19,765 nucleotides of DNA from an uncultured Cellvibrio sp. (GTDB lineage Bacteria; Pseudomonadota; Gammaproteobacteria; Pseudomonadales; Cellvibrionaceae): contig CALFXJ010000031.1 in NCBI GenBank assembly GCA_937958105.1, forward strand, positions 1-19,765, read 5' to 3'. Under the pieces are notes generated by a model, which did not search any database, was not told the DNA's origin, and saw nothing but the letters and a program-made list of their open reading frames with translations. Positions 13,910-19,765 of this stretch are shown here, piece after piece. Numbering within the stretch: position 1 is the first letter of the stretch; each line of letters begins with the position of its first letter. The position numbers and the translations under genes are program-made.

Positions 13910-14449
13910 ATGGCAAGAAATCCAAAGAGCGGACAACCTCAGGGCGGTGCTGATGCGGCAGATCCTGCAGTTGCTGCGCAACAGAAACGCAAAAAACTTC
14001 TCCTGACTGTCGGTGCAGCGGTACTGCTGGTGGGAATTTCTGTGGTGCTTACCCTGGCTCTGACCGGCGGCTTTTCCAGCGAGCCGGAGGCGGAAGCCGC
14101 GCCGGTGAGTTACGCTCCCTCGGGTAAACAGACAGCGGTTTACTATCCCTTGAATCCGCCCTTCGTGGTCAACTTTGAAGATCGCGGTCGCAGCCGTTTC
14201 CTGCAGGCAGAACTGACATTGATGCTGCGCGATGCGGAGATTACCAAAGCGCTGGATCTCCACATGCCAGCAATCCGCAACGCACTGGTGATGCTGTTAA
14301 GCGCCCAGAGTTTTGAAAACCTGCAGACACCAGAAGGCAAAGAAGCGCTGCGTGAAGAGGCGCTGGTCAGAGTCCAGCAGGTACTGCGCTATGAAATTGG
14401 CAGGCCCGGTGTCGAACAGGTGTTGTTCGTCAACTTTGTGATGCAATAA
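13910..14449 (+). CDS. fliL: Flagellar basal body-associated protein FliL
   Basis: FliL is a single-pass inner-membrane protein that surrounds the stator units and supports torque. The 179-residue product has a short basic cytoplasmic tail (QQKRKKLL), one membrane helix at about 29-51, and a periplasmic domain with the characteristic YYPLNPPFVVNF and the carboxy-terminal VLFVNFVMQ. The ribosome binding site (GTGACGG) is weak. It is first in the fliL-flhB operon, 27 nt after the predicted sigma-54 start. Length and order are typical. Confidence 0.94.
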   Translation: MARNPKSGQPQGGADAADPAVAAQQKRKKLLLTVGAAVLLVGISVVLTLALTGGFSSEPEAEAAPVSYAPSGKQTAVYYPLNPPFVVNFEDRGRSRFLQAELTLMLRDAEITKALDLHMPAIRNALVMLLSAQSFENLQTPEGKEALREEALVRVQQVLRYEIGRPGVEQVLFVNFVMQ

Positions 14450-14470
14450 AAACGTCAGAGGCAAGACATC

Positions 14471-15481
14471 GTGCAGGATTTACTCTCACAAGACGAAATT
14501 GACGCGCTGCTTCACGGAGTAGATGACGGCGATATCAGTACCGAAGCAGAAGACGAACCGGGTGCGGTACGCGCGTACGACCTGACCAGTCAGGATCGGA
14601 TCGTACGCGGGCGCATGCCCACCCTGGAGATGATCAACGAACGCTTTGCGCGTTACACCCGCATCAGCATGTTCAACATGCTGCGCCGTACTGCCGACGT
14701 TTCCGTAGGCGGTATCCAGATTCAGAAATTCGGCGAATACGTTCATACGCTGTATGTTCCCACCAGCCTTAACATGATCAAGTTCCGCCCGCTGCGCGGT
14801 ACGGCCTTGATTATTCTCGATGCGCGGCTGGTGTTTAAGCTGGTCGATAACTTCTTTGGTGGCGACGGTCGTCACGCCAAGATTGAAGGCCGGGAATTTA
14901 CTCCTACCGAACTGCGCGTGGTGCAGATGGTACTCAATCAGGCATTCGTAGATTTGTCAGAAGCCTGGAAAGCGGTGATGCCGATTAACTTTGAGTACAT
15001 CAACTCCGAAGTGAATCCATCCCTGGCAAATATCGTCAGCCCCAGTGAAGTGGTGGTGGTCAGCACGTTTCATGTTGAGCTCGATGGCGGTGGCGGTGAG
15101 ATTCATATCACCATGCCGTACTCCATGATCGAACCTATCCGTGAAGTACTGGATGCCGGTCTGCAAAGCGACAGCGACGAACAGGATGAGCGCTGGGTCA
15201 AGGCACTGAAAGAAGATGTTCTGGCGGCGAAGGTAGATCTGGAGTGCGACATAGTTCGCCGCGAGATCACCCTGCGCGACATCATCAACCTCAAGGCCGG
15301 CGATATTATCCCCGTGGAATTTCCCGACCATCACATCGTTACGGCCAATGGCGTGCCGGTATTCCGCACGCAGCTGGGCCAGCATCGCGGCAATCTCGCG
15401 TTGAAAATTTTTGAATTTATTGATCGCAGTAACGCACAGAATATTACTGGTACCGAAGGAGCCTCCCGTGGCAAGAGATGA
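14471..15481 (+). CDS. fliM: Flagellar motor switch protein FliM
   Basis: FliM is the C-ring component that binds phosphorylated CheY. The 336-residue product starts from GTG at 14471 (AGAGG 9 nt upstream) and immediately shows the CheY-binding helix LLSQDEIDALL. The middle CheC-like domain includes ARYTRISMFNMLRRTADVSV and DNFFGGDGR. The carboxy-terminal SpoA/FliN-like domain is about 250-325 (VDLECDIVRREITLRDIINL, GDIIPVEF). Length is normal. The 3' end overlaps the start of fliN by 14 nt, coupling two C-ring partners. Confidence 0.97.
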   Translation: MQDLLSQDEIDALLHGVDDGDISTEAEDEPGAVRAYDLTSQDRIVRGRMPTLEMINERFARYTRISMFNMLRRTADVSVGGIQIQKFGEYVHTLYVPTSLNMIKFRPLRGTALIILDARLVFKLVDNFFGGDGRHAKIEGREFTPTELRVVQMVLNQAFVDLSEAWKAVMPINFEYINSEVNPSLANIVSPSEVVVVSTFHVELDGGGGEIHITMPYSMIEPIREVLDAGLQSDSDEQDERWVKALKEDVLAAKVDLECDIVRREITLRDIINLKAGDIIPVEFPDHHIVTANGVPVFRTQLGQHRGNLALKIFEFIDRSNAQNITGTEGASRGKR

Positions 15482-15863
15482 TATCGACCAAGATTCAATG
15501 GCAGACGATTGGGCTGCTGCCATGCAAGAACAGGCCAACGCCGATGCAGAAGTCAATGCTGTAGAGCTTGACGAGTTTGAAGCAGAGGCTGAGGCAGGCC
15601 CGCGGCCGGAGCTGGAATTAATTCTGGATATTCCGGTATCCATCTCCATGGAAGTAGGGCGCACGTCAATCACGATCCGCAACCTGCTGCAATTAAATCA
15701 GGGCTCGGTTATCGAGCTGGATCGCCTGGCAGGCGAGCCGCTGGACGTGCTGGTTAATGGCACACTGATCGCTCACGGCGAAGTGGTTGTGGTTAACGAG
15801 AAGTTCGGTATTCGCATGACGGACGTTATCAGCCCGTCTGAGCGTATCAAAAAATTACGTTGA
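15468..15863 (+). CDS. fliN: Flagellar motor switch protein FliN
   Basis: FliN forms the base of the C-ring with FliM. The 131-residue product has an acidic amino-terminal tail (ELDEFEAEAEAG) and the conserved SpoA domain (about 50-131): LILDIPVSISMEVGRTSITI, GSVIELDRLAGEPLDVLVNG and FGIRMTDVISPSERIKKL. The start is GTG at 15468 because AAGGAG (15456-15461) sits 6 nt upstream. An in-frame ATG at 15411 lies deep inside fliM and has no such site. The next gene fliO follows at once. Confidence 0.95.
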   Translation: MARDDIDQDSMADDWAAAMQEQANADAEVNAVELDEFEAEAEAGPRPELELILDIPVSISMEVGRTSITIRNLLQLNQGSVIELDRLAGEPLDVLVNGTLIAHGEVVVVNEKFGIRMTDVISPSERIKKLR

Positions 15864-15871
15864 TACAGGAT

Positions 15872-16477
15872 ATGGCAGTGATACTGAATCCGGTTGTCAC
15901 CAGGAAAACGGTTGCTGGTTGGTTTACAGCTTTAGCGATGGCCTGTCTGCTGCTGGTGTCTCTGCCGGTCAACGCTGAAGGCGAAACAGCAGCGCCGGTT
16001 CAGGGTGAATCCCTGCAGGAATCATCGGCAGTGTCAGTCTCCGGCATTCCGGCTGCGACGGACGCTCCCGTTGTGACTGAAAAAAAGGCCGCACAGGGAA
16101 CACGGATCAACAGCAGCACTCACCTGGCCAGCGTAGCCGCGGGATTGGTGTTGATCGTTGCGCTTATTCTGGTACTTGGCTGGTTTCTCCGCCGTTTTAA
16201 TCAAGGCGGTTTGTTTAACAACTCCTCCATAAAAATCATTGCCACCTTGCCACTGGGTACCCGCGAGCGTCTGGCGGTGGTTGATGTCGGTGGTCAGCAG
16301 TTGCTGCTGGGCATTACTGCAACGCAAATCAATACGCTGCACGTGTTTGATGAACCGGTCATCGCAGCGGGCGACAGTTCATCGGCCTCGTCAGACTTCG
16401 GCAAAAAACTCATGGCGATTCTGCAGCAGAAAAATAATCGCGATACTGCTGCACCGCAGGACAAATCCCCTGTTTGA
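15872..16477 (+). CDS. fliO: Flagellar biosynthetic protein FliO
   Basis: FliO is a membrane chaperone for assembly of the FliP export-gate ring. The product of about 201 residues has an amino-terminal hydrophobic, signal-like segment (WFTALAMACLLLVSLPVNA), a variable periplasmic part, one membrane helix (VAAGLVLIVALILVLGWFLRRF) and a cytoplasmic domain with IIATLPLGTRERLAVVDVGG and LLLGIT, as in FliO. The start is uncertain: ATG 15872 is used, but GTG 15878 has a better-spaced AGGA (15867-15870), and a TTG at 15860 overlaps the fliN stop. The choice changes only a few residues. FliO is poorly conserved, so context carries much of the weight. Confidence 0.9.
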   Translation: MAVILNPVVTRKTVAGWFTALAMACLLLVSLPVNAEGETAAPVQGESLQESSAVSVSGIPAATDAPVVTEKKAAQGTRINSSTHLASVAAGLVLIVALILVLGWFLRRFNQGGLFNNSSIKIIATLPLGTRERLAVVDVGGQQLLLGITATQINTLHVFDEPVIAAGDSSSASSDFGKKLMAILQQKNNRDTAAPQDKSPV

Positions 16478-16523
16478 GCCGTCCGCTGCTCTTGAGATAA
16501 ACCCTCGTTCCGGGAACGACATC

Positions 16524-17348
16524 ATGCTTCATAAATTTATCATGCCATCTCTGCGTCTGCTGTTTATTGCCAGCCTGTTGCTGGCAGTTAACGTACAGGC
16601 GCAGACCACAGCACCCGCACAGCCAGCACCGCCGACGGAAAGTCAGGTAGGCGGCGCGCTGCCGGCAATTCCCGGTCTGCCGGCACTGACCGTCACCACC
16701 AATGCCGATGGTACTCAGGAATATACGGTGACGCTCCAGATCCTCGCGATCATGACGATGCTGACCTTCCTGCCGGCATTGTTGATGATGATGACCTCAT
16801 TCACGCGCATCATTATCGTATTTTCCATCCTGCGGCAGGCTCTGGGTCTGCAGCAGTCGCCTTCAAATCAGGTGTTGATCGGGCTGGCTTTGTTTCTGAC
16901 GTTGTTCATCATGCAGCCGGTGTTGAATCAGGTTAATGAAAACGCATTGCAGCCTTACATTAATCAGCAGATCAGTGCACAACAGGCGCTGGCCAATACC
17001 GCCGCACCCTTTCACGAATTTATGCTGGGCCAGACGCGCGAGTCGGATATCGCTTTGTTTGTCGGTATCGCGGGCAGCCCGACCATTGCATCACCGGAAG
17101 AAACGCCATTCAGTATTCTTGTTCCGGCGTTCATCATCAGTGAATTGAAAACTGCATTTCAGATAGGTTTTATCATCTTCATTCCATTCCTGGTGATTGA
17201 TATTGTCGTATCCAGCGTGTTGATGGCGATGGGGATGATGATGCTGTCGCCGCTGATTATCTCTCTGCCATTTAAAATCATGCTGTTTGTGCTGGTCGAT
17301 GGCTGGGCGATGATTGTCGGCACGCTTGCCGCCAGTTTTGGTGTATAG
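16524..17348 (+). CDS. fliP: Flagellar export gate protein FliP
   Basis: FliP is the main subunit of the FliPQR export gate in the inner membrane. The 274-residue product has a cleavable-looking signal peptide (residues 1 to about 26, MLHKFIMPSLRLLFIASLLL then AVNVQAQ), a periplasmic linker rich in Pro and Thr, then the conserved membrane protein with MTSFTRIIIVFSILRQALG, QSPSNQVLIGLALFLT, and the carboxy-terminal FLVIDIVVSSVLMAMGMMML and LVDGWAM. The ATG at 16524 follows GGGA at 8 nt; upstream in-frame codons belong to the shadow of fliO and are not used. Confidence 0.97.
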   Translation: MLHKFIMPSLRLLFIASLLLAVNVQAQTTAPAQPAPPTESQVGGALPAIPGLPALTVTTNADGTQEYTVTLQILAIMTMLTFLPALLMMMTSFTRIIIVFSILRQALGLQQSPSNQVLIGLALFLTLFIMQPVLNQVNENALQPYINQQISAQQALANTAAPFHEFMLGQTRESDIALFVGIAGSPTIASPEETPFSILVPAFIISELKTAFQIGFIIFIPFLVIDIVVSSVLMAMGMMMLSPLIISLPFKIMLFVLVDGWAMIVGTLAASFGV

Positions 17349-17359
17349 AGGACGCCGTT

Positions 17360-17629
17360 ATGACTCCAGAAGTGGTGATGGATTTATTTGCCGATGCGTT
17401 TTATCTCACCATGCTGATGGTGGTGGTTATCGTAGGGCCGAGCCTGGCCGTAGGCTTGATCGTCAGTATGTTTCAGGCGGCTACACAGATCAACGAGCAG
17501 ACTCTGAGCTTTCTGCCACGCCTGATCATGACCATCACCACCATCATGATGGTGGGTCCCTGGTTGCTGACTGAATTTATGGATTTGTTTGATCGATTGT
17601 TTACCAGTGTGCCCTATCTGATCGGTTAG
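17360..17629 (+). CDS. fliQ: Flagellar export gate protein FliQ
   Basis: FliQ is the small two-helix hairpin subunit of the export gate. The 89-residue product has the standard length and start (MTPEVVMDLFADAF). Two membrane helices, about 16-38 (TMLMVVVIVGPSLAVGLIVS) and about 52-72, flank the conserved TQINEQTLSFLPRL. AGAGGA lies 7 nt before the ATG and the gene starts 11 nt after fliP. Confidence 0.97.
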   Translation: MTPEVVMDLFADAFYLTMLMVVVIVGPSLAVGLIVSMFQAATQINEQTLSFLPRLIMTITTIMMVGPWLLTEFMDLFDRLFTSVPYLIG

Positions 17630-17643
17630 GGAATCCCTCAATC

Positions 17644-18429
17644 ATGAATGAACTTGTTGTCAGCGAAGCCCAGCTTATGCAGTTCATCGGTCAGTATCTC
17701 TGGCCGATGATTCGCATCAGTGGCTTTTACTTCATGATGCCGGTGATCGGCGCGCGCACCGTGCCCGCGCGGGTTCGTATCATGCTGACTGTCTTTACCA
17801 CGTTGCTGGTTGTACCGCTGTTGCCGCCAGCACCCGTGGTATCACTGGTGTCCGTAGAAGCTATGGTGCTGGTGGTCAAAGAACTGCTGATCGGCATCGC
17901 CATGGGTTTTATGCTGCAGGTAGTGATGCACGTGTTCGTGCTGGCGGGCCAGTATATTGCGATGAAGATGGGCCTGGGTTTCGCGGCTATGAACGATCCC
18001 TCCAGTGGTGTCAGCGTCACCGTACTCTCACAGTTTTATCTGCTGCTGTCCACGCTGCTGTTTCTCAGCATCAATGGCCATGCGATGGTGATCCAGCTTC
18101 TGGTGGACAGCTTTTCCACGCTGCCTATGAGCGGCGCAGGGCTGAGTGCGGATAGTTTTTTGTTGATTGTCAGCATGGGTTCGTGGATGTTCAGCGTTGC
18201 ACTGGTGATTGCTTTACCTCTGTTCACATCCTTGCTGATTGTGAATATTTCGTTCGGTGTGATGAGTCGCTCGGCCCCGCAGATGAATATCTTCGCGGTG
18301 GGTTTTCCGTTCACACTGTTATTTGGTTTGTTGTTGATCTGGTTCAGTCTTGCCAATTTCCTGCCCGTGTTTGAAACGGTGATAGAAGAGGGCATTGCCA
18401 TGGTGCAGACATTGGTGGAGATGCCCTGA
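17644..18429 (+). CDS. fliR: Flagellar export gate protein FliR
   Basis: FliR is the single-copy gate subunit that interacts with FliP, FliQ and FlhB. The 261-residue product is strongly hydrophobic with about six membrane segments. Conserved parts include MIRISGFYFMMPVIGARTVP, KELLIGIAMGFMLQVV and GLGFAAMNDPSSG, and a carboxy-terminal NIFAVGFPFTLLFGLLLIW. It starts 14 nt after fliQ and its stop overlaps the flhB ATG (TGATG), so the two are translationally coupled; in some species they are fused. Confidence 0.96.
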   Translation: MNELVVSEAQLMQFIGQYLWPMIRISGFYFMMPVIGARTVPARVRIMLTVFTTLLVVPLLPPAPVVSLVSVEAMVLVVKELLIGIAMGFMLQVVMHVFVLAGQYIAMKMGLGFAAMNDPSSGVSVTVLSQFYLLLSTLLFLSINGHAMVIQLLVDSFSTLPMSGAGLSADSFLLIVSMGSWMFSVALVIALPLFTSLLIVNISFGVMSRSAPQMNIFAVGFPFTLLFGLLLIWFSLANFLPVFETVIEEGIAMVQTLVEMP

Positions 18430-19565
18430 TGGCTCAAGAAGACGAGAACGGTCAGGAAAAGACAGAAGAGGCCTCGGCGCGAAAACTTGAAAAAGCGCGT
18501 GAAGAAGGCCAGATTCCCCGATCCCGCGATCTCACCACGACCGCGATTCTGTTGCTGGGTACCATTGGTTTGATGGTGTTCGGGCAATACATGGGCAGCA
18601 AGCTCATGGACGTAACGCGCTACAACTTTACCATTCCCCGTGACGCCATCTTTGATCCGCAGATGATGATTACCTATTTATCTGCATCCATCTTCGAAGG
18701 GCTGCTCAGTCTGCTGCCGCTGTTCGGGATGCTGCTGGCCGCCTCCATTATCGGCCCCGTCGCGTTGGGCGGCTGGCTGTTCAGCGGCAAGGCTATGGCT
18801 CCGAAGTTCAGTCGGATGAATCCTGTTGCGGGTATCAAACGGATGTTTTCCATGAAAGCTCTGGTGGAGTTGGGCAAAGCACTCGGTAAAGTGATTGTCA
18901 TCCTCGGTGCAACCATTTTATTGCTGCTGGCCTATGAGCAGGCCATGTTTCGTCTGGTCGACGAGACCATGAACAACGCGATCATTCACTCGCTGAAGAT
19001 CAGCGGCTATGCCGCCATTATCCTGTCTGCATCCACCGTACTGATTGCTGCTGTTGATGTGCCATTTCAGATCTGGGAGCACAGCAAAAAACTGAAGATG
19101 TCGCGGCAGGAATTGAAAGACGAGATGAAAGACACCGAAGGAAAACCTGAAGTTAAAGGCCGCATCCGCCAGCTGCAACGGGAGATGGCCCAGCGACGCA
19201 TGATGGCCAATGTTCCCGATGCGGACGTCATCATTACCAACCCGACGCACTACGCCGTTGCCTTGAGGTACGATCCAGAAACAATGGCTACGCCAATCAT
19301 GCTGGCCAAGGGCGGAGATCACGTCGCGCTGAAAATCCGCGAAATCGCCAAAGCCCATAAGATCGAAATCATCGAAGCACCGGTGCTCGCCCGTGCGATC
19401 TACCACACCACTGACGTCGACCAGGAAATCCCCGCCGGCCTTTACATGGCCGTCGCCCAGGTACTGGCCTACGTCTTCCAGCTCCGCAACTTCCGCCGCG
19501 GCAAAGGCGAAAAACCCACATACCCCCGCAACATCCCAGTCCCCAAAGACATGCAGTTTGATTAA
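18429..19565 (+). CDS. flhB: Flagellar export switch protein FlhB
   Basis: FlhB controls the switch from rod/hook to filament export. The 378-residue product has an amino-terminal charged tail (GQEKTEEASARKLEKAREEG), about four membrane helices (to about residue 210), and a cytoplasmic domain. The self-cleavage motif NPTH is at 271-274, inside VIITNPTHYAVAL, so autocleavage is expected. Residues around KMSRQELKDEMKDTEG before the motif are typical. The ATG overlaps the fliR stop by 1 nt. It is the last gene of the operon in the window; flhA would be expected further on, beyond the repeats. Confidence 0.97.
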   Translation: MAQEDENGQEKTEEASARKLEKAREEGQIPRSRDLTTTAILLLGTIGLMVFGQYMGSKLMDVTRYNFTIPRDAIFDPQMMITYLSASIFEGLLSLLPLFGMLLAASIIGPVALGGWLFSGKAMAPKFSRMNPVAGIKRMFSMKALVELGKALGKVIVILGATILLLLAYEQAMFRLVDETMNNAIIHSLKISGYAAIILSASTVLIAAVDVPFQIWEHSKKLKMSRQELKDEMKDTEGKPEVKGRIRQLQREMAQRRMMANVPDADVIITNPTHYAVALRYDPETMATPIMLAKGGDHVALKIREIAKAHKIEIIEAPVLARAIYHTTDVDQEIPAGLYMAVAQVLAYVFQLRNFRRGKGEKPTYPRNIPVPKDMQFD

Positions 19566-19583
19566 TCACCCCAGCACAATTAC

Positions 19584-19665
19584 GTAGGTCGGATTAGCCG
19601 CAGGCGTAATCCGACAGATCCGGGGATGCGAGGGTGTCGGATTACGCTACGCTAATCCGACCTAC
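19584..19665. repeat. REP/BIME-like repeat, complete copy 1
   Basis: The element is bounded by a 15-bp inverted repeat, GTAGGTCGGATTAGC (19584-19598) and its complement (19651-19665). Each half can also fold alone: GTCGGATTA (19588-19596) with TAATCCGAC (19607-19615), and GTCGGATTA (19636-19644) with TAATCCGAC (19653-19661). Two facing hairpins are the layout of a bacterial interspersed mosaic element. It starts 18 nt after the flhB stop and may mark the 3' end of the operon transcript. Confidence 0.85.
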
Positions 19666-19710
19666 TTGCTTCAATATTCAGCGAAGGGAAAATTTTACAT
19701 TAGTCGGTAT

Positions 19711-19765
19711 GTAGGTCGGATTAGCCGCAGGCGTAATCCGACAGATCCGGGGATGCGAGGGTGTC
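19711..19765. repeat. REP/BIME-like repeat, copy 2 cut by window end
   Basis: These 55 nt are identical to 19584-19638 of copy 1 and in the same orientation, with a period of 127 nt. The remaining part lies outside the window. The 45-nt spacer between the copies (19666-19710) is AT-rich and unrelated. Confidence 0.85.

Noticed and set aside
1..19765. CRISPR array, tRNA or rRNA gene, insertion sequence with transposase, or defence system
   Set aside because: No regularly spaced repeats, no cloverleaf or rRNA-like stretch, and no transposase, nuclease or toxin reading frame was seen; the coding content is accounted for by flagellar and associated relay genes.

Overview
The window is a nearly complete flagellar structural and regulatory cluster from a polarly flagellated gammaproteobacterium. 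The gene set and order (fleS-fleR, fliE-F-G-H-I-J, an hsbA-hsbR-hptB module, fliK, fliL-M-N-O-P-Q-R-flhB), the sigma-54 promoters and the absence of flhDC-type control point to the Pseudomonadales/Cellvibrionales side of the class. I cannot fix the genus; Cellvibrio- or Saccharophagus-like relatives are plausible. All intact genes are on the + strand.

Layout. Positions 1-111 (- strand) hold the broken 5' end of an aldo/keto reductase gene. Positions 112-518 are non-coding and carry a short ORF with a strong ribosome binding site, a 102-nt palindromic repeat (copy A) and an excellent sigma-54 promoter. Then come fleS and fleR (519-3288), a two-component pair that controls sigma-54 flagellar genes. 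The 315-nt gap after fleR holds a second copy of the palindromic repeat (copy B), a 12-nt tandem repeat, a symmetrical operator-like site and a sigma-54 promoter. fliE to fliJ (3604-9521) encode the basal-body MS ring, the rotor switch protein and the export ATPase complex. A 258-nt gap precedes hsbA-hsbR-hptB (9780-12218), a partner-switching phosphorelay. fliK follows its own sigma-54 promoter and an operator-like palindrome. fliL to flhB (13910-19565) follow a fourth sigma-54 promoter and encode a stator-associated protein, the C-ring and the export gate. The window ends in two copies of a REP/BIME-like repeat; the second is cut by the window edge.

How the genes work together (established for relatives, inferred here). 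A FleQ/FlrA-type activator encoded elsewhere should switch on fleSR. FleS then phosphorylates FleR, which activates later sigma-54 promoters. FliE/F/G build the base, FliH/I/J energise export, FliO/P/Q/R/FlhB form the gate, FliK measures the hook and flips FlhB specificity, and FliM/N complete the switch. HptB-HsbR-HsbA probably feeds signals from hybrid sensor kinases into flagellar sigma-factor or c-di-GMP control.

The most interesting non-genic signals are two. First, a dispersed repeat whose two copies differ by about ten paired compensatory changes while keeping identical unpaired segments. Second, a shared CGGCAA-N4-TTGCCG palindrome found at the fliE and fliK sigma-54 promoters but not at those of fleS or fliL.
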